Positions 26,543 to 35,499 of a stretch of 64,000 bases of DNA are shown in pieces; position 1 is the first letter of the stretch; the number at the start of each line of letters is the position of its first letter. The translations under genes and the position numbers were made by a program. The notes beneath the pieces were generated by a model. That model ran no database searches. It had not been told where the DNA came from and saw only the letters and a program-made list of their open reading frames with translations. Source of the DNA: Gardnerella massiliensis (GTDB lineage Bacteria > Actinomycetota > Actinomycetes > Actinomycetales > Bifidobacteriaceae); contig NZ_LRTV01000011.1 in the NCBI RefSeq assembly GCF_003408845.1, positions 1 through 64,000 on the forward strand. Reading direction: 5' to 3'.

Positions 26543-27214
26543 TCACAACCACCCCCTTTTATAGGAAATATTTACCATCCCGTTTCCAACGAATGTTAAA
26601 CTCATGTTTGTTTTTGAACGAAGCTGTGGGAAACGGTTAACGCCTGTTTTAATCTCATAGTTTTTACCATTAGAATCCAGTAGCATACTGTTAGATGACA
26701 GGTTGTTAAATTCTGGGATCAGTGTCATGTCAAAATCGTGAACGAGTGTTATTTCACGCTTATCATCTACTTGCATACCCCATATTGTGTGAACCCCATC
26801 CGAATCATCTACACTATACTTATATGGCTGCAGCTTATAGTTGAGTGTGAGAGTTGAATAGTTTTTATCCGATTTAAAATCACTAACCCACATTCGACCC
26901 TGATAGTAGAACAATGGTTCATCATCAAGAGACAGTTTCACACTCTTGCCGTGGATTAACGTTTTAACACTATGGCATGTTTCACTCCACTTGTTTTTGT
27001 TTGCAACAATGAATTCAAAACAGCCTTCACGCATCTCGTATAACACTTCACCGGCAAGACTTTCACTAATATCAATACTTTCCTGCCTGCCTGGTATTTG
27101 CAAATACTCTAATTTGGGTTCTGGAAGTTGAACGCGTGGACGGCTTGTAGCAACAAGCCCTAGATCGTTAAAACTATGCAACCCGTTTATTAGCATCCCA
27201 TACACTTTTACCAC
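26543..27214 (-). CDS. Distal tail protein (Dit)
   Basis: A 223-residue protein of the Dit/phage-tail-component family: an N-terminal half with LPEPKLEYLQIPGRQESIDI and a core beta-barrel (VKLSLDDEPLFYYQGRMWV). It forms the ring between tail tube and tip. It overlaps the tape measure gene by 7 bp and abuts the tail tip gene, the normal order. Confidence 0.85.
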   Translation of the reverse strand: MVKVYGMLINGLHSFNDLGLVATSRPRVQLPEPKLEYLQIPGRQESIDISESLAGEVLYEMREGCFEFIVANKNKWSETCHSVKTLIHGKSVKLSLDDEPLFYYQGRMWVSDFKSDKNYSTLTLNYKLQPYKYSVDDSDGVHTIWGMQVDDKREITLVHDFDMTLIPEFNNLSSNSMLLDSNGKNYEIKTGVNRFPQLRSKTNMSLTFVGNGMVNISYKRGWL

Positions 27215-29775
27215 CCCCTTGTTTTTCTTGTTTGAAGCTTGAAAAGCTCACTGTCCATCCTGTGCGCGATACCACCCACTAGTTCGCCAGTGTCGAGCAC
27301 AATACTCTGGTTGGAAAACTGTGGGAAATACGCGTCCATAATCGCTAGAATCTGGTTCATAACACTAAGCATTTGCGTGTTCGCTCCCGCGCTCATATTC
27401 TGCAAAGTATCAAGCCCCATGATCACTTCGGGACCTTTTTCACCGCCGCCAAGCATACGCCCGTTTTTCTCACCGAAAATAGTCGCCCCGTTTAACAGCA
27501 TTGGCTTGTTCATTGCTTTCTTATACCAGTCGATAGCAAGATACGGTACAGACGGTGGCGTAAGAGAGAATTGTCCTTTAATACTAAAATGCGGCAGTTT
27601 AATATGAGGAAGACTGAGTTTTATGTTAGAGAAAAACCCTGTTATAGCGTCGATTACTGCTTTAACCTTGTTTTTCGCAGCTTCTATTGGAGTGATGATA
27701 GCGTTTTTAATACCATTCCAAACTGACACAACCGTGTTTTTAATACCGTTAAACACAGACTTAACCATGTTTGCTACTGAATTAAACACTGTTGAAATGC
27801 TTGTTTTAATACCGTTTACCACGCTCATGATCGCGGTTTTAATACCATTCCAAACGCTTGTTGCCGTGTTTTTAATACCGTTTAAAACGTTAGTGAAAAA
27901 CGATACGATACTATTCCAAACGTTCATGAAAAAGTTTTTCACACTCGACCACAGTTTGTTCCAACTAGTGCCAAAGAAAGACAAAAACACGTTAAAAACG
28001 TTTTTTAACGTGTTCAATACTGTTATGAACGTGTTTTTAACCGCGTTCCAAACAGCAGTAAAAATTTCTTTTACGCCATTCCAAAGCTGAGACCAGTTAC
28101 CGGTAAACAAGCCTATAAAAACGTCTAAAACGCCTGTGATTAAATCAAGAACGGTTTTGAAACTAGTAAAACTTAAATTTAAAGCGCCTTCAAACAGTGG
28201 AGCTAGAATAGCACACAAACCATTCCACACTGTTTTAAGCCCTTCAACAATACTCGTGAAATCAATACCAAGGCTTGACAGTTTTTCTTTAACACCATTA
28301 ACAAAACCGGTGAAAGTTTCCTTGATTTTCTCCCAAACAGCAATAACACTGTTTCTAAACTCTTCGTTAGTGTTCCATAAGGTTACAAAAGCTGCTACCA
28401 GAACACCAATAACCGCAACAACCGCGAGTATTGGCGCGGATACTCCACCTAAAACAGCGCCTAACCCTTCAAGAATGCTAGAGCCGGAAGTAAAACTTGC
28501 GAACATTTTACCTATAAACAAAGCTAGTTTAGAAAACCCTTGTATAGCAACACCTATTTTAGAAATACACGTTCCAAGAACCACTAAAAAAGGGCCGACT
28601 GCCGCAGCAATCAGCCCAAGTGTCACTATAAGTTTTTGGCTTTCTGGAGAAAGCTGTTTAAATTTAGAAAGCCATGCTGATATTTTCTGCATTAATGGTG
28701 TTATGACGGGAAGTAAAACATTACCAATAGTCGCAGCAATATTCTGCAACTCTGTTTTTAGAATCTTCATAGAACCCGAAGCGCCCGCGGCTTCACGCCC
28801 AGCCTGCCCTTGAGCGTCAGCAGTCTGCTCCATAATAAGAGCCAAAGTAGCAGCCTGTTTCGCTTGCAAGCTCATCGCGCCTCTACCATCATGCAAACCC
28901 ATGGCAAGAGCTTTAGCTTTAATAGTCGCCTCGTTAACACCCATACCATAATTGTCAAGCATCGCATTATTACCTTTAAGCGCGCCTGTTAAAGCAAGAA
29001 CAGCAGACTCGGTTGTGCCACCAAACATAGCAGACAAGTCGCCTGCAAGAGCAACCAGCTTCTGACTCATCTCGGCTGCTTCAGCATCACTTTTCCCACC
29101 AATATTTTTCAACATCGCGCCCATAGTATTCGCATACTCTAAAGCTTGACCTTGAGCAATACCATAATAGGATTTCAAACTTCCTGACCATTTAAGCATC
29201 TTGTTAGCAGACTTACCGTAAATCTGCTCTGTCGCACCCATAGCATCCTGTAAGTCTGCTGCAGCAGTAAAACCAGCAGTACCAATAGCAGCAATCGGCA
29301 GCGTAACTTTCGTGCTTAAACTTTGACCAAGAGATGACATACCATCTCCTAGTTTCTTTATCTTTTTACTCGTACTATCAAACTGGCTACTAAGCTTGGT
29401 TAAACTAACACTACCTACCTGTTTTAATTTTTCTTTTAAACTATCAAGATTATTTTCTGTTTCAACAATCTCACGCTGCAACGCATCATACTTGTCTTTA
29501 CCAAGCTCCCCGTTTTCCAACTGTACTTTAGCCTGCTTATCCGCCTGTTTCAAAACGTTAAGCTTATTAGACGTTTCTTGGATTTCTTTCTGCAAAAAAG
29601 CCTGTTTTTGGCTTAGAAGCTGCGTGCTTGTCGGATCAAGTTTCAAAAGCCTATTAACATCACGAAGCGACTGTTCGGTTGAGCGAATAGTCGAATTCAC
29701 CTGTTGTAAAGACTTATCTAAGCCTGTAGTATCCCCACCAATTTCAACAGTAATACCTTTAATCCTGTTTGCCAT
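27208..29775 (-). CDS. Tail tape measure protein
   Basis: An 855-residue tape measure protein. The N-terminal coiled coil (GGDTTGLDKSLQQVNSTI, SQKQAFLQKEIQET) is followed by a TP901-type core (AAADLQDAMGATEQIYG). A hydrophobic central part (about residues 390-470) and a repeat-rich region (about 500-700) of WNGIKN-type units follow. It sets tail length and probably aids DNA entry. The start follows GGGAGGTGAAG. The gene product of the -1 frameshift chaperone lies just upstream, as usual. Confidence 0.9.
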   Translation of the reverse strand: MANRIKGITVEIGGDTTGLDKSLQQVNSTIRSTEQSLRDVNRLLKLDPTSTQLLSQKQAFLQKEIQETSNKLNVLKQADKQAKVQLENGELGKDKYDALQREIVETENNLDSLKEKLKQVGSVSLTKLSSQFDSTSKKIKKLGDGMSSLGQSLSTKVTLPIAAIGTAGFTAAADLQDAMGATEQIYGKSANKMLKWSGSLKSYYGIAQGQALEYANTMGAMLKNIGGKSDAEAAEMSQKLVALAGDLSAMFGGTTESAVLALTGALKGNNAMLDNYGMGVNEATIKAKALAMGLHDGRGAMSLQAKQAATLALIMEQTADAQGQAGREAAGASGSMKILKTELQNIAATIGNVLLPVITPLMQKISAWLSKFKQLSPESQKLIVTLGLIAAAVGPFLVVLGTCISKIGVAIQGFSKLALFIGKMFASFTSGSSILEGLGAVLGGVSAPILAVVAVIGVLVAAFVTLWNTNEEFRNSVIAVWEKIKETFTGFVNGVKEKLSSLGIDFTSIVEGLKTVWNGLCAILAPLFEGALNLSFTSFKTVLDLITGVLDVFIGLFTGNWSQLWNGVKEIFTAVWNAVKNTFITVLNTLKNVFNVFLSFFGTSWNKLWSSVKNFFMNVWNSIVSFFTNVLNGIKNTATSVWNGIKTAIMSVVNGIKTSISTVFNSVANMVKSVFNGIKNTVVSVWNGIKNAIITPIEAAKNKVKAVIDAITGFFSNIKLSLPHIKLPHFSIKGQFSLTPPSVPYLAIDWYKKAMNKPMLLNGATIFGEKNGRMLGGGEKGPEVIMGLDTLQNMSAGANTQMLSVMNQILAIMDAYFPQFSNQSIVLDTGELVGGIAHRMDSELFKLQTRKTRGW
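27640..28130 (-). repeat. Short internal repeats in the tape measure gene
   Basis: Repeating units of about 11 codons (VWNGIKN, VFNGIKN, VWNAVKN) recur many times, seen as repeated ACCATTCCAAAC-like sequence on the plus strand. Such units change in copy number among related phages and alter tail length. Confidence 0.6.
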
Positions 29776-29865
29776 AACTTCACCTCCCTTTTCTTTCTTA
29801 ATTTACGCGTGAAAAAATTCAGATTTTCTGTTTAATACCGCATTGTGAGAATGTTTGGTTCTCGT

Positions 29866-30392
29866 TTAGAACCTGTCAAATTCTGTTTGGCTTGCGAGCT
29901 TATCGTATTTCACACTATCGTTTGCTTTCTCCGTCCACATGTCTAAAACCATGCCGATGGTTAAAAGATCCAGTTCGCAAATACTAATCCCGATTTCTGT
30001 GCATCTAAGAAGAAACAACGCGGTTGTCATTTGCCGTGTTGTTGTTTTAAATTTTTTTTAGATTTTACTTCAGTTTCCAAGTTTGCTCCCCAAAGTTCTA
30101 GAATTTCAGGAAGAATCTCGTAGATAGAAAACATTTCAAACTCGTCAAGCCACTCATCAATACTCGCTGGAATACTATTATCCGCGTGATAAGCCATGAT
30201 ATAAGCCACGTTTTCAAAAATTTCAAGATCTGCTATTTCAAAAACACCCTCGTTGATTTTAAACGACTGCTCTAATTTTGACAGGTCTTTGAAAATATCA
30301 CGCTTGAATTTAATACGATACAATCTTGGAATAGTGGCTGAAGAACGAAACTTCACGTCTTTACCATTTACTTTTACTGTTTTTTCTAACAC
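29866..30392 (-). CDS. Tail assembly chaperone G and its -1 frameshift product GT
   Basis: The G protein is 121 residues (30027-30392). Its end carries a run of eight A on the minus strand, with codons AAA AAA AAT in frame, a good -1 slippery site. After a -1 shift the frame reads through KTTTRQMTTALFLLRC and LDLLTIGMVLDMWTEKA to a stop at 29866, adding about 60 residues. That extension is the typical T domain of these chaperones. G and GT coat the tape measure during tail assembly. The position between major tail protein and tape measure is canonical. Confidence 0.85.
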
Positions 30393-30409
30393 GTTTACCC
30401 CTTTAAAAC

Positions 30410-30982
30410 TTATTTGATTTCCGCGTTAGCCTGCGGAACATACACGCTCTTATACCAGTTCTCATAGGTTTCTTTTGAAGTAGTGTCACCGCTACGGGAT
30501 TTCACCAAACCATCTTCTCTAGGATCAGCCGTAAGCGACAAAGTTTCCGTACCCGGTTCTATAGTGTCTTCCTTAGTTTCTGACTCAATAGACGGTCGTG
30601 TTGCTGAACAGTTATATAAAACGTGTCTGATCGCGTTCACGTCACCATCAAACTCAAACAGGAGCGCGAATTTTTCTGTTTCACTAATCTTCGCGTTCTC
30701 AACCAGCACACCATTTTTATCTAGTTCTTCTCTCAGTATTTCCGTCCTAAACCATTCAGGTATAAGAGCAATTTCCAAGTCGCCACTGTAACCGTTGTTC
30801 GCAGTCGACCTGAAGTAAACAATCCCGTCAGCGTAAAACGGTGAGGATTCACCCTCAGCCTCAAGGCTTATACTCACCGCCCCCGGAATCGGCTTAGGCT
30901 CACCGTAGGAGAAACCACTCGAATCTTTTTTAAGTTTTGCCGCATACACGTTTTTCAGATTGTATTTAACCTTGTTTCCCAT
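30410..30982 (-). CDS. Major tail protein (phi13 family)
   Basis: A 190-residue tail tube protein of the phi13-type family: AEGESSPFYADGIVYF, a strongly conserved YSGDLEIALIPEWF and the C-terminal SLTADPREDG. It polymerises into the tail tube. It overlaps the preceding connector gene by 17 bp and lies upstream of the chaperone gene. Confidence 0.85.
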   Translation of the reverse strand: MGNKVKYNLKNVYAAKLKKDSSGFSYGEPKPIPGAVSISLEAEGESSPFYADGIVYFRSTANNGYSGDLEIALIPEWFRTEILREELDKNGVLVENAKISETEKFALLFEFDGDVNAIRHVLYNCSATRPSIESETKEDTIEPGTETLSLTADPREDGLVKSRSGDTTSKETYENWYKSVYVPQANAEIK

Positions 30983-31304
30983 TTATTGTTACCTCCATTT
31001 CAAAAATGTAGAGTGTTTCATAAAGCTGTTCCGACTCTATGAACGCTTCTGTTTTGTTATAAAAAATGCCGTGCCTATCAAGCACGGCCTCAACTTGTTC
31101 TTCCAGCACGGGGTTCTTATAGTCCGCGTATAGTTCAATATGAACTTCGTTTGCTTTAAAATACGTTTTCCCGTCTGCCGCAAAATTACTGCTCGCAGGC
31201 GTTAAAAACAGAAGAAAAGGCGGATTAGGTGATTCTCCCTCAGCAAAATGGTGATAGGCGAAAGGAAAACCTATCTCCCTCATAATGTTTAAAAGATTAC
31301 CCAT
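30966..31304 (-). CDS. Tail completion/terminator-like protein
   Basis: A 112-residue protein with features of tail-terminator proteins of HK97-type phages (FPFAYHHFAEGESPNPPFL, YFKANEVHIELYADYKNP). It caps the tail tube and joins it to the head. It overlaps both neighbours (8 and 17 bp). Family call is moderately confident. Confidence 0.7.
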   Translation of the reverse strand: MGNLLNIMREIGFPFAYHHFAEGESPNPPFLLFLTPASSNFAADGKTYFKANEVHIELYADYKNPVLEEQVEAVLDRHGIFYNKTEAFIESEQLYETLYIFEMEVTINGKQG

Positions 31305-31677
31305 TTTTAACCGCCTCCTCTATTTCTTTTTCAAAACTTCGTACCGCTTTACTTTCAGCCTCAGCAATGTGTGCTCTAGCTTCCACGCGTCCGCCGCCTC
31401 GTTTAGCATGCCCGTACTCTAACAAGTGTGTAAGCTGATACTTGTTTCTAGAATGCACTACGAGAACTAGCCTGCTGCCTGTTTCGCTTAATGTTTTAAC
31501 AGCCCAACTTTTCGCATACGCTCCAGTTCGTTTAGGAGCTGTCATGTTAATTTCTTCTTTTGCTGTTCTACCAGCGTTTTTTACTGCTTCTTTTACTTTC
31601 CCGGTCGTAACTTTCGCGTAAGTTTTAAGCTCTCTAATAACTTCTTTAGAGAGGCTGCCAATACTTACTTTGCTCAC
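31297..31677 (-). CDS. HK97 gp10-like head-tail joining protein
   Basis: A 126-residue basic protein with the HK97-gp10-type core (TAPKRTGAYAKSWAVKTL, then THLLEYGHAKRGGG). It is thought to act at the head-tail interface. It overlaps the next gene by 8 bp and the previous by 4 bp. Confidence 0.8.
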   Translation of the reverse strand: MSKVSIGSLSKEVIRELKTYAKVTTGKVKEAVKNAGRTAKEEINMTAPKRTGAYAKSWAVKTLSETGSRLVLVVHSRNKYQLTHLLEYGHAKRGGGRVEARAHIAEAESKAVRSFEKEIEEAVKNG

Positions 31678-32006
31678 TTTTTACACCTCTTACAATGAAG
31701 TTTCAGGCTTTTCTTCTTATAATTCATGTGGTCAACACCTAAAATCTCATAAAACGTATCATGGAAAATAATCCTGTAACCAAGCGATGAGACTACAGCT
31801 GTTTCTTTCGAATAGCGGATAGTAAAATCTATTTTTGACTCATCCCACACGTTTCCTGCATTAGTCTGCTCAGATGGGCTTTCAGCACTTACCGTCGCGT
31901 AACACTCGTAATATTTACTCCACTTAATCTTATGGTTACCAATATCATCAATTTCAACACTGTTTTTAAGCAGCACAATACGCTCGTTTAATAAGCCTAT
32001 TCTCAT
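31674..32006 (-). CDS. Phage head closure protein
   Basis: A 110-residue protein of the head-closure/head-tail adaptor family (SPP1 gp16-like). It opens LNERIVLLKNSVEIDDIGNH and has FTIRYSKETAVVSS and a C-terminal ILGVDHMNYKKKSL. It seals the portal after packaging. It starts directly at the stop of the connector gene. Confidence 0.8.
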   Translation of the reverse strand: MRIGLLNERIVLLKNSVEIDDIGNHKIKWSKYYECYATVSAESPSEQTNAGNVWDESKIDFTIRYSKETAVVSSLGYRIIFHDTFYEILGVDHMNYKKKSLKLHCKRCKK

Positions 32007-32285
32007 TTAAAACCCCGTTTTTCTAACAGTAAAAAGCATCGAACGTAAAGTGAGCATAAGCGCGTGGTGGTCTGCTTCTTCCCGATGCTCATACAAGTAG
32101 CCTGTAGCGTATAAGACTGCGAGCCGATACTCGTCAAAGTTTTCACTAATCAAACTAGTATCGTTTTTACGAGCTACTCCCTGGCAGAGTTTTTCAGCAG
32201 AATGAATAAGGGTGTTGATAAGCTCATCATCTTCTCTACTATCCACCCTAAGATAGTTTTTTGCTTCCTCAACTGTAACTATCAT
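32007..32285 (-). CDS. Head-tail connector (gp6-like)
   Basis: A 92-residue all-helical adaptor (VTVEEAKNYLRVDSREDDEL, IHSAEKLCQGVARK, then a helix bundle). Proteins of this type form a dodecameric ring under the portal. The ATG at 32285 sits 5 bp after GGAGGGG. It lies between the capsid and head closure genes. Confidence 0.8.
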   Translation of the reverse strand: MIVTVEEAKNYLRVDSREDDELINTLIHSAEKLCQGVARKNDTSLISENFDEYRLAVLYATGYLYEHREEADHHALMLTLRSMLFTVRKTGF

Positions 32286-32313
32286 CAACACCCCTCCTTA
32301 AACCATCTTTTTT

Positions 32314-33498
32314 TTAGGCTGCTACGCTTGTTTTAACCGGCAGAATCTGCACTGCTTCTTTAAGCACGAGTTTGCCGTCTACACGCTCTTTAGCAACGAA
32401 ACCTATCATGCCGTTTCCAGCGAAAAGCTCGGTAAGCTCTTTAAACGAGCGTGAACCACGGTCGCCAATGTTGTAGTACGAGTAGTCGCCAAAAGCTACC
32501 ATGTTTTCAGGCGCGTAAGCAGACGTGTATACCGGGTATCCGAGAATCCTGTTCGGCTCATCATCCTGGTATGAAGGCTGCCAAACGTACGCACCGTTAT
32601 TGTCTTTAAGTTTTCGTATGCTCGCGACTGTTTTATCGTTCATAATAAAACTCGCGTTTTTACGGTATGGTCGCCTCAAAGCGTGAATAAGATCAATCAG
32701 ATCATCAGTTTTAATACCGGCAGTTTCTTTAAGGAACGTGCCGCCGTCTTTCTTGTTGAAAATACCAGTCGGTTTTCCCACGCCATCCCCGTTAAGAAAA
32801 GCGTCTTCCTCAGCGTTAGCTAACGCCATACCGAAGGATGTGAGAAGATGATTCTCGAGGTTAAACGCATTATCATACAAGAGTTCTTCAGTAACTTTTA
32901 CCGCAACGTGAAGCTTATGAGCGTCAAGCAGGATTTGAGCAAACTTGGAATCACCAAAGTTAAGGCTTGCGCCTTCTTCAATCCAAGCCGCCGCAGGATC
33001 ACTCATCGCAACATTAATCTTACGCTCGCCACTAGTAGTAATCGTGGTAGCAAGAGAGCGAATAATGTTTTCTTCTTTCAACGTTTCAATCAGACGATTA
33101 TCATACTCTTCCGGCACAAGATACCCACCATCAGCGTCCACGCCTTCCTGCAACACGTTATCGACTCGTTTAAAATTACTTCTAAGAGCTGTAAGCATCG
33201 CCTGCTTATACTCGTCACGCGCACGACCTTGTTTTTCAAGGTTAACACCTGTTTTCATAGGTTTTGCAACAATCGCTTCAGATGTTGGTTTTGAAAGCTC
33301 CTTATCCATCACTTCCATCTGCTCCAAGCGTTCAATTTCCTTACTGTAAGCTTTCACTTTCGCTTCCATCTCATCGTAAGTTTTCGCGTCTTCTTCTGAA
33401 ATAAGCCCGTCCTTGTCACGCTTAGACTCAAGGAAAGCTTTCGCACCCTGCCAAGCCTTATTACGTTTCTCAACCATGTTTGAAATACTGTTCATCAT
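32314..33498 (-). CDS. Major capsid protein, HK97 fold
   Basis: A 394-residue capsid protein. The first 100 or so residues are charged and helical (a scaffold-like delta domain, KVKAYSKEIERLEQMEVMDK). The fold begins near GYLVPEEYDNRLIETLKEEN. Also visible are WIEEGASLNF, FLNGDGVGKPTGIF and the C-terminal FAGNGMIGFVAKERVDGKL. The delta domain is probably removed by the ClpP-like protease encoded next to it. The ATG at 33498 overlaps nothing and follows GGAGG; a terminator-like stem lies just upstream. Confidence 0.9.
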   Translation of the reverse strand: MMNSISNMVEKRNKAWQGAKAFLESKRDKDGLISEEDAKTYDEMEAKVKAYSKEIERLEQMEVMDKELSKPTSEAIVAKPMKTGVNLEKQGRARDEYKQAMLTALRSNFKRVDNVLQEGVDADGGYLVPEEYDNRLIETLKEENIIRSLATTITTSGERKINVAMSDPAAAWIEEGASLNFGDSKFAQILLDAHKLHVAVKVTEELLYDNAFNLENHLLTSFGMALANAEEDAFLNGDGVGKPTGIFNKKDGGTFLKETAGIKTDDLIDLIHALRRPYRKNASFIMNDKTVASIRKLKDNNGAYVWQPSYQDDEPNRILGYPVYTSAYAPENMVAFGDYSYYNIGDRGSRSFKELTELFAGNGMIGFVAKERVDGKLVLKEAVQILPVKTSVAA

Positions 33499-33500
33499 AT

Positions 33501-34247
33501 TTACCTCCAATTTTTGATTAAAAAAAGACGATCCATAAGATCGTCTGCACTAATATTGTTTGTTTCCTTACCGCTTATCCGGCAGGCTTTACATATTTTT
33601 TCCAATAACGTGTTTTGCACGCTTAATTTTGAATACAATGTTGAAACCTGTGGTATGCCAATATCAGTGGTTTCACCTCTAGTTAAAACACCGTCCGCGA
33701 ACCCGAGTTCTACCGCCTTGTTAGCATCCATCCACGTTTCCGAATCCATTAAATGCGAGAGTTTCACACGGTTAAGCCCTGTTTTAATCTCGTAAGCGTT
33801 AATAATGGACTCTTTGACCTCATCAAGCATTGATATTGCTTTTTCCATTTCGCTTCTGTTTCCAAAAGCAACAGTCATAGGATTATGAATCATAAGCATT
33901 GACACCGGGCTCATATAAACCTTTGTCCCAGCCATCGCAATAACCGATGCAGCACTTGCTGCAATCCCATCAATCTTGACCGTCACACAACCCTTGTAAT
34001 CCATCAGCATGTTATAGATTTGTGCCGCAGCCACACAATCCCCGCCAGGTGAGTTAATCCACACGGTAATATTCCCACTACCAGCGTTTAACTCGTCTTT
34101 AAAAAGTTGTGGTGTAATATCATCATCAAACCATGATTCTTCAGCAATCGTACCGTTAAGAAACAGTGTCCTCTCAAAAATCTCATTATTCTCATTAGTC
34201 TCATTGTTTTCCTTTTGGTTTTTCCACTGCCAAAACTTCCTCACCAC
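33501..34247 (-). CDS. ClpP-like prohead protease
   Basis: A protein of about 248 residues of the ClpP/S14 family. VWINSPGGDC is followed by IAASAASVIAMAG (catalytic Ser) and MLMIHNPM (catalytic His). It would process the capsid delta domain. GTG at 34247 follows AAAGGAGG with a 6-nt spacer; the longer frame to 34289 lies inside the portal gene and lacks such a site. It overlaps the portal gene by about 47 bp. Confidence 0.85.
   Translation of the reverse strand: MVRKFWQWKNQKENNETNENNEIFERTLFLNGTIAEESWFDDDITPQLFKDELNAGSGNITVWINSPGGDCVAAAQIYNMLMDYKGCVTVKIDGIAASAASVIAMAGTKVYMSPVSMLMIHNPMTVAFGNRSEMEKAISMLDEVKESIINAYEIKTGLNRVKLSHLMDSETWMDANKAVELGFADGVLTRGETTDIGIPQVSTLYSKLSVQNTLLEKICKACRISGKETNNISADDLMDRLFLIKNWR
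33526..33546 (-). terminator. Terminator-like hairpin before the capsid gene
   Basis: AGACGAT pairs with ATCGTCT across a 7-nt loop and is followed by TTTTTTTAATC on the minus strand. It lies inside the last codons of the protease gene, 28 bp before the capsid start. It may reduce read-through or stabilise mRNA ends. Confidence 0.6.
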
Positions 34248-35490
34248 CTTTTTCCTCCTTTCCGCTACTGTTTGCGAACGCTCCCGCACGGTTAAGCGGG
34301 AGCATGTTACCGTTAATCAAATACAAGTCACCACCCTCACAGGCGGGAATCTTATCCAAGTTTTCTAACTGTCTAATATCGTTCGCGCTCATCCAACCGT
34401 TTTGACGAGCGGTAGCATAACCATTCATACGACTCTGATAGTCTCCTCGAAGAAGACCATCCACGTTAAACTTCACATAATAAGTTTCTTTCTCCTTATC
34501 AGTAAAAAGCCGCCTCGTAATAGACTGTTCAAAACGCGCCACCCAAGGATCAAGCGTGTATTTCACAAACTCCAACGACTGCTGCTCAATATTAGAAAAA
34601 CTCGACTTTTCTAAATCACCAACCATGTGTGGTGGGACTCTAAAAATACGAGCAATCTCGTTAATCTGAAACTTACGAGTTTCAAGAAACTGTGCTTCGT
34701 TAGGCGAAATAGAAATAGGCGTATACTTCATGCCTTCCTCTAAAATCGCTATCTTATGCGAGTTAGAACCCGAGAACCCCTTATTCCAACTATCCCTCAT
34801 ACCAGACGGATCTTTTACTGTTCCGGGGTATTCCAAGATTCCGCTTGGTGTAGCACCGTTAGCGAAAAACGATGCACCATACTCTTCCGTAGCTATCGCC
34901 ATACCGATAGCGTTTTTTGCCATCGCAATAGGCGAATAGCCAACAAGCCCGTCAAAACCAAGACCGGGAATATGAAGCACGTCAAAGGGTTTAAGTTTCA
35001 CACTCGTTTCTTTACCCGCTAAAACATCACTATCATTTAACGTATACTCGTAAAAAATTTGGCCACTCTCATCACGGTCAACTCTCATACGATCAGGCAT
35101 TAAAGGGTATAAGCCTAAAACCTCGCCTTTACCGTTTCGAATAATCTGCGCGTAAGCATTACCCCATAACAGTAGATGCGTCATCAAAGTTTCTCTAAAC
35201 ACGAAGCTTGTCATTTCAAGATTCGGCTCATCATGAAGCACCTTATATAAAGGATGTTTAATCGCTTTAGCCGTACCCGTACTCGTCCGCTCATACACGT
35301 GAAGCGGCAGACTCGCCACCGCCTCAGACAGGATACGCACACACGAGTAAACTGCCGTCATCTGCATCGCCGAACGCTCATTCACCCTCTTACCCGACGA
35401 GGACGTACCCATTAAGAAACGATAACCGCCGCCTGCTATCTTGTTTTCAGGCTTATCTCTTGATTTAAATAGTCTGCTAAAAATGTTCAT
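34201..35490 (-). CDS. Portal protein, HK97 family
   Basis: A 429-residue portal protein (SVCVRILSEAVASLPLHVYE is too long to be chance: the CVRILSEAVASLPL motif is family-defining). LLWGNAYAQIIRN, GLVGYSPI and the core PPHMVGDLEKSSFSN follow. It forms the dodecameric DNA gate of the head. It is 9 bp downstream of the terminase and overlaps the protease gene. Confidence 0.9.
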   Translation of the reverse strand: MNIFSRLFKSRDKPENKIAGGGYRFLMGTSSSGKRVNERSAMQMTAVYSCVRILSEAVASLPLHVYERTSTGTAKAIKHPLYKVLHDEPNLEMTSFVFRETLMTHLLLWGNAYAQIIRNGKGEVLGLYPLMPDRMRVDRDESGQIFYEYTLNDSDVLAGKETSVKLKPFDVLHIPGLGFDGLVGYSPIAMAKNAIGMAIATEEYGASFFANGATPSGILEYPGTVKDPSGMRDSWNKGFSGSNSHKIAILEEGMKYTPISISPNEAQFLETRKFQINEIARIFRVPPHMVGDLEKSSFSNIEQQSLEFVKYTLDPWVARFEQSITRRLFTDKEKETYYVKFNVDGLLRGDYQSRMNGYATARQNGWMSANDIRQLENLDKIPACEGGDLYLINGNMLPLNRAGAFANSSGKEEKGGEEVLAVEKPKGKQ

Positions 35491-35499
35491 TGTCGCCTC

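Noticed and set aside
27640-28130. Possible tandem-repeat gene or satellite
   Set aside because: The repeats are fully inside the tape measure coding frame and are normal for that family.
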